Below, piece after piece: positions 48,924 to 56,720 of a DNA stretch of 64,000 nt; positions within the stretch are counted from its first letter, which is position 1, and each line of letters starts with the position of its first letter. This stretch comes from an uncultured Muribaculaceae bacterium (GTDB lineage Bacteria > Bacteroidota > Bacteroidia > Bacteroidales > Muribaculaceae). The stretch lies in NCBI GenBank assembly GCA_910579305.1, contig CAJTTA010000005.1, positions 24,791-88,790 of the forward strand, written 5' to 3'. The notes beneath the pieces were generated by a model that searched no databases, was not told where the DNA came from, and was given only the letters and a program-made list of their open reading frames with translations. The position numbers and the translations under genes were made by a program.

Positions 48924-50147
48924 TCAATGTTCGAAGCGCATGCTCTCTGCCGGAGAAATTCTTGAGACAAACCGGGCAGGAATAATGAGCATAAGATAGA
49001 TGATGAGTATGAACGCCGCATTCAGGGCCAGCAACAAGGGTAGCGACATGCTGACGGGGACAAAGTCTATATAATAAGCTTCAGGATTCAGCGGGATGAC
49101 ATGCCATGCCGACTGCACTGCAATCACGGCAATTGCAATGGCATTGCCGGCCAATAACCCGGTGACTGCTATGCGCACGGCCATCAGCACAAATATATGC
49201 CGCAGTCTGCCCGATGATGCTCCTATGGCTTTCATCACTCCTATGAACCTCACTTTCTGCAATATTATTATAAGCAGTCCGGAGATAAGTGTGAACACGG
49301 CCACGAGGGTCATTAGCGTGAGAATAATCCATACATTCGTGTCGAGCATATCGAGCCACGCCAGATAGTTGGCACCCTTGTCGAGGGCGGTATCCATGCG
49401 ATATACCTGATTGAGGCGACCGCTTAGGATGCCATTGTTAAGACGCTCTGCAAGTTCAGGTGTCAATCTCTCGGTCTCGCTGAGAGAGCTGGTGTATATC
49501 TCCACAGTGGTGCCTTCATCAGGCGACAGCGATGCGAGGGCTTGAGGCAGCTCTATCGGAGCAAAGACAAGATAATCATCATAATTCTCAAAATGAGAGT
49601 TATATATTCCGCTCACGGGCAGGCGCCGCGCTGTGATTCCCTCTGCAATCATAAAGAGGTTGATGCTGTCGCCTACGGATAGTCCGAGGTGCCTGGCCAC
49701 AGATGCGGAAATAAGTAACTCCGATGATTTCTGACGCGGCATGCGGCCTTCCGTGATTGCGGAATGCAGGAAAGTAGTGTCGGCATTGCCGGAGATGCCC
49801 CGCAGGTATATGCCGCGGAATGCCCCGGGACTTTTGAGCAAGGCGGGGACTGTCGCGCTCAGCGAGTGGCTTGTTACTCCGGGGGTGCCGGATATGATCG
49901 AGTCCAGCTCGGGCGTGAATTTGATCACGCCCGAACCGGATTCCTGGGGATACAGAGTGATGTGGGAGTTGAAGCCGATCACTTTTTGCAGTATTTCACG
50001 GCGGAAACCTCCCACAATACTCACAGCCAGAATCATGACGGCTATGGATAGAGCCACAGAGGCTATGGCGACCTTTACGGCCGGAGATGTGCGTCCGGAA
50101 TTGTCGCCTGCCGAGATGCGGCGCGAGATAAAGAAATCAACGTTCAA
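48924..50147 (-). CDS. LolC/LolE-like ABC transporter permease (FtsX domain)
   Basis: A 407-residue inner-membrane protein with the MacB/LolCE layout: one helix near the N-terminus (about 25-47), a large periplasmic domain (about 50-265) and three C-terminal helices (about 272-300, 320-345, 370-395) forming the FtsX domain, with VRFIGVMKAIGASSGRLRHIF as the coupling motif. The opening NVDFFISRRIS is typical of LolE-like proteins in Bacteroidota. Such permeases pull lipoproteins from the inner membrane for the LolA carrier or expel other substrates. The ATPase (LolD) is not adjacent, so the precise role is inferred. AAT gene lies 88 bp upstream. Confidence 0.88.
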   Translation of the reverse strand: MNVDFFISRRISAGDNSGRTSPAVKVAIASVALSIAVMILAVSIVGGFRREILQKVIGFNSHITLYPQESGSGVIKFTPELDSIISGTPGVTSHSLSATVPALLKSPGAFRGIYLRGISGNADTTFLHSAITEGRMPRQKSSELLISASVARHLGLSVGDSINLFMIAEGITARRLPVSGIYNSHFENYDDYLVFAPIELPQALASLSPDEGTTVEIYTSSLSETERLTPELAERLNNGILSGRLNQVYRMDTALDKGANYLAWLDMLDTNVWIILTLMTLVAVFTLISGLLIIILQKVRFIGVMKAIGASSGRLRHIFVLMAVRIAVTGLLAGNAIAIAVIAVQSAWHVIPLNPEAYYIDFVPVSMSLPLLLALNAAFILIIYLMLIIPARFVSRISPAESMRFEH

Positions 50148-50235
50148 GAGATGAGGGATAAGATCATTTAAATTCCGGCAGGCTGTCAGAGCATGTGTGT
50201 ATCCACACTCATGCGACGCCTCCCTTCAAGGCTCA

Positions 50236-51435
50236 TTATGAATGGAGGGATTTATAAGCCTCAAGCGCTTTTTCAAGGACTATGAGCGCACGGGAGAGAT
50301 CGTCCTTGCAGAGCACATAGGCTATACGCACCTGGTTCCTGCCTGCGCCAGGAGTGGAATAGAAGCCTGAAGCAGGAGCCATGAACACGGTTTCGCCCTC
50401 GTAGCTGAATGAGCTCAGGCACCAGCGGCAGAACTCTTCGGCATCCTCCACGGGCAGCGACGCCACAGTGTAGAAGGCTCCCATGGGCATGGGGGAGTAT
50501 ACGCCGGGTATTTTGTTCAGGCCATTCACGAGCAGATTGCGGCGGGAGATGTATTCATCATATGTGGCCCGGAGATATGCCTCGGAGGTGTCGATGCTTG
50601 CCTGAGCCACGAGCTGGCCCAGAAGAGGCGGGGACAGACGCGCCTGGCAGAAACGCATGACAGCGGAGCGCAGTGTCTCATTGCGGGTGACAAGGCAGCC
50701 AATGCGTATGCCGCACTCGTTATAACGCTTCGACACAGAGTCCACAAGCACTACATTATTCTCAATGCCTGGCAGGGAGAAGGCCGAGGTCGCAGGTTCA
50801 TCGGAATAATAGAACTCACGGTATACCTCATCGGAAATAAGGAAGATATCATGCTCTTTCACGAGATCCCGCAGAGCCGTCAGCTCCGCGTGGGAGTAAT
50901 GATAGCCTGTGGGATTATTGGGATTGCATATGAGAATCGCGCGGGTGCGCGGAGTGATCAGTTCGCGGAATTTCTCTATCGGGGGGAGAGCGAAGCCATC
51001 TTCTATGCGGGCGGCAAGAGGCACCACTTTTATTCCGGCCAGCTCGGCAAAGCCAAGATAATTGGCATAGGCAGGTTCCGGAAGAATAAGCTCATCTCCA
51101 GGGTTAAGGCAGGCCATGAACGCGAATAGCAGCGCTTCGGAGCCGCCGGCAGTCACAATAATATCCTCGGTAGAGGCCTTGACATTATTGCGGTTATAAT
51201 ATTCCGAAAGCTTTTCCCTCAGCGACAACAGCCCTTCCGACGGACTGTATTCCAGTACTTTCCGGTCAATGCGGGTCAGAGCCTCAAACGCTTCAGGAGG
51301 CGTAGGGAGATCGGGCTGGCCGATATTCAGAGAAAATACCCGGATGCCACGGGCGTGTGCCTGCACTGCAAGAGGCACCAGTTTGCGAATAGGCGAAGCC
51401 GGCATTTCGGCTGCGCGGACGGATATTGCTGGCAT
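50236..51435 (-). CDS. Pyridoxal-phosphate aminotransferase, class I/II
   Basis: A 399-residue cytoplasmic enzyme of the aspartate aminotransferase fold. PLP-binding and family landmarks are FSLNIGQPDLPTPPEAFEA near the N-terminus, VTAGGSEALLFAFMA (about 90-105), ICNPNNPTGYHYS (about 170-182), ISDEVYREFYY and the Schiff-base lysine in LVDSVSKRYNECGIRIGCL (about 233-251). The C-terminal Arg for the alpha-carboxylate is in GRNQVRIAYV. It most likely transfers amino groups between an amino acid and 2-oxoglutarate; the preferred amino acid is not readable. It is placed between fbp and the LolE-like gene, perhaps in one transcript. Confidence 0.92.
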   Translation of the reverse strand: MPAISVRAAEMPASPIRKLVPLAVQAHARGIRVFSLNIGQPDLPTPPEAFEALTRIDRKVLEYSPSEGLLSLREKLSEYYNRNNVKASTEDIIVTAGGSEALLFAFMACLNPGDELILPEPAYANYLGFAELAGIKVVPLAARIEDGFALPPIEKFRELITPRTRAILICNPNNPTGYHYSHAELTALRDLVKEHDIFLISDEVYREFYYSDEPATSAFSLPGIENNVVLVDSVSKRYNECGIRIGCLVTRNETLRSAVMRFCQARLSPPLLGQLVAQASIDTSEAYLRATYDEYISRRNLLVNGLNKIPGVYSPMPMGAFYTVASLPVEDAEEFCRWCLSSFSYEGETVFMAPASGFYSTPGAGRNQVRIAYVLCKDDLSRALIVLEKALEAYKSLHS

Positions 51436-51503
51436 AGGTGTGTTGGAATAATTTTAGATTAGGTGATGTCGTAATCGATAAATATCATGAAGCCTGGAAG
51501 AGT

Positions 51504-53504
51504 TCAACCTTTCTCTCGGATAAGGCCTGAACGGTAAGCCTTGAGGAGATGATGCAGCTCGTGCACCTGATTCTGCAGTTCGCGGCCCTTGTCGGTGTCT
51601 CTCACCCGCAGCCTGTGTGCCCCCCATTCCTCCAGCACGGTATTGCCTATGATGTCGCAGCCCTCGGCAATTGCCTTCTTGCGGCTTTCAAACGGATTGT
51701 GCTGCACGAGTTGCAGTCCGCGTGAGTGGAACACAAGCGTGTATCCGGCGATGCCCGTCTCAGGCTGATAAGCCTTGGAGAAACCGCCGTCTATCACCAG
51801 CAGTTTGCCTCCGGCGCGCACCGGTTTCTCTCCCTTCACCGTTTTTACCGGCACATGGCCGTTGATGATATGCGCTCCTTGGGGATTCAGTCCGAATTCA
51901 CGAAGAATCATGTCGCATATCTCCTCGGAGTCCTGAAGCCTGTAGTACCAGCCTTTCACCTCCTTCTGCGGCTCCTTGTCGGAGAGCAGATAACGCTCGA
52001 GGGTGGCCATGCGGCTCTTGTCGAAAGATGGGCTGGAGGGCCCGCACCACAGATACCACATGAAGTCGATGGCATATCGCTGCTCGGCACTGATGTCTGA
52101 GTGATGCCGGCAGGCGAGCTGCACGAGGCGGTCGAGGCGGTCGAGCAGAGCCTTGCCCTTGTAGGCCACGCCTCCCACTTCCACTTCCTTGAATGTTCCT
52201 TTCTCAGTGAGCGGAATCGATGCGTGATATAGCAGATTGTTGTTGCGCACGAGATAGAAGGAACCGTGATGGAGCATGAACCTCACATGCCTACGCAGTT
52301 TCTCGCTGCCTATGAATGAGCCGTGAAGATGCGTGATTATGCTCTGCTCCTCTTCCGTGAGCCGGAAGGGGGCTTCCGGGTCTATGGTGGGGAAATAGCT
52401 GTCCTTAAGCTTATATTCCACGCCCTCGATTGTTATTGTCCCTCTTTCGCCATCAATCAGGTGAAGCTGCTTGCGGTCTTCCATCTCCCACTCGGGGTGT
52501 CGGTCGATGCATGCAGCTTCAAGCTTCCACTGTATGACGGTTATGGCCTTGTGCATCTGGGCTATGATGCGCTTCTCCTTGTCAGTGTAATATTTTCTTA
52601 CGAATTTGATTTTAGGATTGAACACCTCCAGGTCACCCTCGGCATAAGTCTCCATGGCATAGGTGGCGAGCGGGAGAAGATTGATGCCGTATCCTTCCTC
52701 GAGAGTGTCGAGATTGGCATATCGCAGGCATATGCGCGTGACGTTGGCTATGCAGGAATCGTTGCCGGCATATGCCCCCATCCAGAGAAGGTCGTGATTG
52801 CCCCATTGCACATCCACGTTGTGATAGTCGCAGAGAGTGTCCATGATGATGTGCGCTCCCGGGCCGCGGTCATATATGTCGCCCACAATGTGCAACGAGT
52901 CTATGGCAAGCCGCTGTATAAGCCGGCACATTGCCTCGATGAATTCCTCGGCTCTGTGGGTGAGTATGATTGTGGAGATGATGCGGCCGAAGTAGGCGCC
53001 CTTGTTAGGGTCGGCTTCTGTCTCGTGCAGCAGTTCCTGTATGATATAGCTGAATTCGGGCGGGAGAGCTTTCTGCACCTTTGAGCGGGTATATTTCGAG
53101 CTTACGTTCTGGCATACCTTCACGAGCCGGTTGAGCGTGAGCTGATACCACTCGTCGATGGCCTCCGGCTTTTCGGAGCGGCGCATGAGCCGGAGTTTCT
53201 CCCGCGGATAATATATGAGAGTGCACAAGTCCTGACGCTCGTGCTCACGTAGGGAAGAAGCGAAAATTTCATCCACTTTTCGGCGTATGGTGCCCGAAGC
53301 GTTTTTCAGCACGTGGCGGAAGGCTTCATCCTCGCCATGTATGTCGGTGAGGAAGTGCTCTGTGCCCTTGGGGAGATTCAGAATTGCCTCAAGATTTATT
53401 ATCTCTGTGCTCGCCGCAGCCACGGTGGGGAAGCTCTTGGCCAGCAGACGCAGATAATGCAAATCGAGGTCGCAGGTGTTGATAGGTGTGGAAGTGTGAT
53501 TCAT
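51504..53504 (-). CDS. fbp: Fructose-1,6-bisphosphatase, class 3
   Basis: A 666-residue class 3 enzyme of gluconeogenesis that removes phosphate from fructose 1,6-bisphosphate. It belongs to the metallophosphoesterase superfamily: metal-site motifs FLTDIHGEDEAF (about 55), VGDIYDRGPGAHIIMD (about 198), VQWGNHDLLWMGA (about 223) and INGHVPVKTVKGEKP (about 568) are all present. The size fits the family (640-670) found in Firmicutes and Bacteroidota, unrelated to the small class 1 form. It has a perfect promoter (53554-53584). The 68-bp gap to the aminotransferase holds no clear terminator. Confidence 0.96.
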   Translation of the reverse strand: MNHTSTPINTCDLDLHYLRLLAKSFPTVAAASTEIINLEAILNLPKGTEHFLTDIHGEDEAFRHVLKNASGTIRRKVDEIFASSLREHERQDLCTLIYYPREKLRLMRRSEKPEAIDEWYQLTLNRLVKVCQNVSSKYTRSKVQKALPPEFSYIIQELLHETEADPNKGAYFGRIISTIILTHRAEEFIEAMCRLIQRLAIDSLHIVGDIYDRGPGAHIIMDTLCDYHNVDVQWGNHDLLWMGAYAGNDSCIANVTRICLRYANLDTLEEGYGINLLPLATYAMETYAEGDLEVFNPKIKFVRKYYTDKEKRIIAQMHKAITVIQWKLEAACIDRHPEWEMEDRKQLHLIDGERGTITIEGVEYKLKDSYFPTIDPEAPFRLTEEEQSIITHLHGSFIGSEKLRRHVRFMLHHGSFYLVRNNNLLYHASIPLTEKGTFKEVEVGGVAYKGKALLDRLDRLVQLACRHHSDISAEQRYAIDFMWYLWCGPSSPSFDKSRMATLERYLLSDKEPQKEVKGWYYRLQDSEEICDMILREFGLNPQGAHIINGHVPVKTVKGEKPVRAGGKLLVIDGGFSKAYQPETGIAGYTLVFHSRGLQLVQHNPFESRKKAIAEGCDIIGNTVLEEWGAHRLRVRDTDKGRELQNQVHELHHLLKAYRSGLIREKG

Positions 53505-53553
53505 GGAGAATGTGATGGAATGTTGAAGTAAGGATAATCCTCCCTACACATCG

Positions 53554-53584
53554 CAAAGGTAATTAAAAATCTCAAACCTGCAAA
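53554..53584 (-). promoter_or_regulatory. Promoter of fbp (TTTG-N19-TACCTTTG, minus strand)
   Basis: On the plus strand CAAAGGTA (53554-53561) and CAAA (53581-53584) are 19 bp apart, a perfect minus-strand promoter. It lies in the 329-bp gap 53505-53833, which also holds two hairpins and a G10 run but no gene. Confidence 0.82.
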
Positions 53585-53676
53585 ACGACTCCGAAAAAAG
53601 AAGAATCCACAGGCTGGCGCTAAATGAAGGATTGCGTCGATAGCGCTCAATTTCAGGATATTTTATAGAAGGCTCT

Positions 53677-53712
53677 CCCCGAAAGTCATGCCTAAGACTT
53701 TCGGGGGGGGGG
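53677..53712. repeat. 11-bp perfect hairpin with 8-nt loop joined to a G10 run
   Basis: CCCCGAAAGTC (53677-53687) pairs with GACTTTCGGGG (53696-53706), loop ATGCCTAA. The right arm merges with ten consecutive G (53703-53712). It lies between the dsbD-side terminator and the fbp promoter. Its role is unknown; it may be a transcription stop or a remnant repeat. Confidence 0.6.
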
Positions 53713-53746
53713 AGCTGCTCACATATGCCGGCTGAAGACGCGGAAT

Positions 53747-53787
53747 AAAATGCCCGGAAGCTGTGTCTTATCACTGGCTTCCGGGCA
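53747..53787 (-). terminator. Intrinsic terminator of the DsbD/Omp28/DUF6029/TlpA cluster
   Basis: TGCCCGGAAGC (53751-53761) pairs with GCTTCCGGGCA (53777-53787). On the minus strand the stem is followed by TTTTATTCC. It is placed 46 bp after the DsbD stop at 53834. Confidence 0.8.
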
Positions 53788-53833
53788 AAGTGTCAATCAA
53801 AATCGGGTCAGAGTGACTCGGTGGAATTCTGTA

Positions 53834-55873
53834 TTACTTTTCGGCAGGCTTGGCGCTCTGCTTGCGGTAATTCTGCAGGCCGGTCTCAAGGAATTCTATG
53901 TATCGCTTGGGATCCTTACCGTTGTTATAGTCCATGGCCGGCGCCAGAGGACGTCCCTGGTGGTCGAGAATCACGTGATAGGGCTGAGCCATGATGCCGA
54001 ATTTCTCGCTTTCAAGCAGGCCCCAGAGCTCGCCTACGGTTTCCACTATGGCGGTCTCGCCATTGGCGCGGGTCTTCACTATAGGCTGGGGGAGAGGTGT
54101 GCGCTCATCCACCATGAGAGACACCAGGATGAAGTCATCGTTGATGAGATTTCGCACATCATCGTTAGTCCATACGGCGCCCTCAAGTTCGCGGCAGTTG
54201 GTGCAGCCATGTCCGGAGAAGTCGAGCAGGATAGGCTTGTTTTCCTGCACAGCGAGAGCCATGCCCTCCTCATAGTTCTGAGAGCGGGGATGTATCTCGC
54301 CCTGATAGAGAGAGAAGTCCTGAGTGCGGCTCGGGGGAGAGAATGCGCTTATGGCCTTGAGAGGCGCGCCCCAGAGACCGGGCACCATGTAGAGTGCAAA
54401 CGAGAGGGAGATGAGTGCGAGCATGAAGCGGCCTATGCCAGTCTTCTCCACTTTTGAGTCGTGGGGGAAGCGGAGCTTGCCCAGGAGGTAGAAGCCGAGC
54501 ATGGCGAAGATCACGATCCAGAGACAGAGGAACACTTCGCGGTCGAGTATGCGCCAGTTGCAAGTGAGGTCAGCTATGGAGAGGAACTTGAGTGCCAGCG
54601 CCAGCTCCAGGAAGCCGAGCACTACCTTCACAGAGTTAAGCCATCCGCCGCTCTTGGGCATACTCTTGAGCATGGTGGGGAACATAGCAAAGATTGTGAA
54701 GGGAAGAGCCAGGGCAAGAGCAAAGCCGAGCATGCCCACGGCGGGAGAGAGGTAGTTGCCACTGGTGGCTGTCTCCACAAGCAGAGTGCCTATGATGGGG
54801 CCGGTGCAGGAGAAGGAAACGAGGGCGAGTGTGAATGCCATGAAGAAGAGGGAGACCATGCCGGTGGTGGTGTCTACCTTGGAGTCCATCTTGTTGGTCC
54901 ACTTGGAAGGAAGCGTGATCTCAAATCCACCCATGAAGCTTATGGCGAAAACTACCAGGAGGAGGAAGAAGAATACGTTGAACCATGCGTTGGTGCTCAG
55001 AGCGTTCAGAGCGGCGCCTCCGAAGACTGCAGTGACAAGCAGGCCGATGGCCACATATATTATCACGATCGAGATGCCATACACCATGGCTGAGCGCACG
55101 CCTGCCGCCTTGCTCTTGTTCTGCTTGAGGAAGAATGATACGGTCATAGGGATCATGGGCCACACGCAGGGGGTGATGAGGGCTATGAGTCCGCCGAGTA
55201 TTCCTGCCAGGAAGATGGCAAGCAGTCCGGCCTCTTCCTTGTCCTGGGAAAGGGCCTTGAGCTGAGGCTCTACATTGGCCCAGAGCTGGCTCTCGGAGCC
55301 TATGGCCTCGGATGAGGCCACGGCAGAGTCAGCCACAGGTGCAGCCACAGCGGAGTCGGCTGCGGCAGGGGCTTCCACCTCTTCCTTGGGCTGCTCTTCG
55401 GGTTGCTCTTTGCTCTCTTCAGCTACGGCAGCCTTGGGGGCGTGTCCGTCGAAGATCTTGGCCGAATTATAGTTGGAGCATGAATTGTCATTGCAGGCCT
55501 GGCCGGTTATCTTCACTGTCACCTTATACTTGTCGGCGGTGGGCTTGAGCTTCTGGGTGAATGTGATGGAGCCGGTGTAGAAGCGGGCGTTGGCTCCATC
55601 TTCATCTATTTCTGCAATCGGGGCACGGGCCGCCTTTGGCGCGCCGACGGTCTGCACACCCTGGCCGGTGATGGAAATTGCAAGCTTGTTTTCCATACCC
55701 TGATGAGTGAAATCATATAAATGATACCCCGGAGCGATAGTTGCCGTCATCTTTATGGAAGGATGGTCGGTGCCGTCATCCACCAGTTGATAAGACCAGG
55801 TCACCGGGTCGGCCTTCAGCATAAAGCAGGCCGATGCCATAATGGCAAATAATGTCAAAAGAAATTTCTTCAT
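53834..55873 (-). CDS. DsbD-like protein-disulfide reductase (CcdA type with thioredoxin tail)
   Basis: A 679-residue exported membrane protein that carries electrons from cytoplasmic thioredoxin to the periplasm. After the signal peptide comes an N-terminal DsbC/DsbD-alpha-like domain (about 22-150), with a Cys pair in GQACNDNSCSNY. A Glu/Ala-rich linker (about 155-205) follows. Then come eight membrane helices (about 218-510) with the redox cysteines in LITPCVWPMIP and SFSCTGPIIG. The C-terminal thioredoxin-like domain has DFSGHGCTNCRELEGAVW (about 575). All three Cys pairs are intact. It lies 11 bp after the Omp28-like gene in a redox cluster, so its partners are probably those proteins (inference). 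Confidence 0.93.
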   Translation of the reverse strand: MKKFLLTLFAIMASACFMLKADPVTWSYQLVDDGTDHPSIKMTATIAPGYHLYDFTHQGMENKLAISITGQGVQTVGAPKAARAPIAEIDEDGANARFYTGSITFTQKLKPTADKYKVTVKITGQACNDNSCSNYNSAKIFDGHAPKAAVAEESKEQPEEQPKEEVEAPAAADSAVAAPVADSAVASSEAIGSESQLWANVEPQLKALSQDKEEAGLLAIFLAGILGGLIALITPCVWPMIPMTVSFFLKQNKSKAAGVRSAMVYGISIVIIYVAIGLLVTAVFGGAALNALSTNAWFNVFFFLLLVVFAISFMGGFEITLPSKWTNKMDSKVDTTTGMVSLFFMAFTLALVSFSCTGPIIGTLLVETATSGNYLSPAVGMLGFALALALPFTIFAMFPTMLKSMPKSGGWLNSVKVVLGFLELALALKFLSIADLTCNWRILDREVFLCLWIVIFAMLGFYLLGKLRFPHDSKVEKTGIGRFMLALISLSFALYMVPGLWGAPLKAISAFSPPSRTQDFSLYQGEIHPRSQNYEEGMALAVQENKPILLDFSGHGCTNCRELEGAVWTNDDVRNLINDDFILVSLMVDERTPLPQPIVKTRANGETAIVETVGELWGLLESEKFGIMAQPYHVILDHQGRPLAPAMDYNNGKDPKRYIEFLETGLQNYRKQSAKPAEK

Positions 55874-55884
55874 GATAATGAGGA

Positions 55885-56718
55885 CTAATCAATTATGGAT
55901 TTGAGAAGATGAGCCTGGAGCACGCGGCGGTCTGAGGCGCGGTATACGAAGCCTACGACCTGCACATTTTCTGCTTTCCAGTCGGATTTAAGAGTGATGG
56001 AAGAAGAGCCTTCCGCGATCTGATTCGGGGTGTGGCCTACGCCGAGGCTTTCGCCCCATGTGCCGTTGATGGCAGCACGGAGCACGTGATTGTTCTCGTA
56101 GTCGGGAATCAGGCCGGTGGTAGAGTACTGGAAAGACACGATGCCGTTTTCTATGAGCCAGAGCTGCATGCACACTTCCTCGGCCACGAGGTCTACGAAG
56201 GAGATTTTGTAGGTCACGTCGAGCTTGCGGGATGCGGCGTCATAGTCGCCGGAGAGGGTGATGTCGAGGGGTGGTACATCCTTGATGGCCTGGTTTACGA
56301 AAGTACCCCAGGAGGCGACGTCGAGCTGGATGACGGAACCGTTGTAGGGCGTGCGGTCGAACATTGCTCCGGGGAGGCCCTTTGTGGTGCCGTCGTAGGC
56401 GGAGAAATACTCGCTGGCGGCGTCTGTGCGCAGGTCTACGGTAGTGGGAGCGGTGAGGGATGTGAGCTGAGAGGGGTATAGGCTCACGGCCACGACATTG
56501 TCCTTGAATTCATCGCTCTCAAGGATTTTGTGCACTTCTGCGGCGCCGTTAGGGCAGTTGACGCAGCGTGCGCCGGTGAACTCCTCAAGGAGCACCACCT
56601 TGGCGGAGTGCTCGCGCTCCACGGGGATGAAGCGATCCTGCTCCTTGATGTCATCGCATGAAACGAGTCCTGCGAGGGCCACTGCGGCAGTGGCCATACC
56701 TATATATATATTACGCAT
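55885..56718 (-). CDS. Omp28-related lipoprotein with thioredoxin-like Cys motif
   Basis: A 277-residue lipoprotein. The signal ends GLVSC with Cys 21 followed by DDIKEQ. The N-terminal half has VVLLEEFTGARCVNCPNGAAEV (key CVNC pair), a thioredoxin-like opening typical of the Omp28 family first known from Porphyromonas. Then AYDGTTKGLPGAMFDR, where the cis-Pro-like loop would lie, and a beta-sandwich C-terminal half (about 150-277). It is probably outer-membrane anchored and takes part in thiol-disulfide exchange or adhesion; the redox role is inferred from the Cys pair and from DsbD next door. It starts 2 bp after the DUF6029 gene. Confidence 0.85.
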   Translation of the reverse strand: MRNIYIGMATAAVALAGLVSCDDIKEQDRFIPVEREHSAKVVLLEEFTGARCVNCPNGAAEVHKILESDEFKDNVVAVSLYPSQLTSLTAPTTVDLRTDAASEYFSAYDGTTKGLPGAMFDRTPYNGSVIQLDVASWGTFVNQAIKDVPPLDITLSGDYDAASRKLDVTYKISFVDLVAEEVCMQLWLIENGIVSFQYSTTGLIPDYENNHVLRAAINGTWGESLGVGHTPNQIAEGSSSITLKSDWKAENVQVVGFVYRASDRRVLQAHLLKSIID

Positions 56719-56720
56719 GG

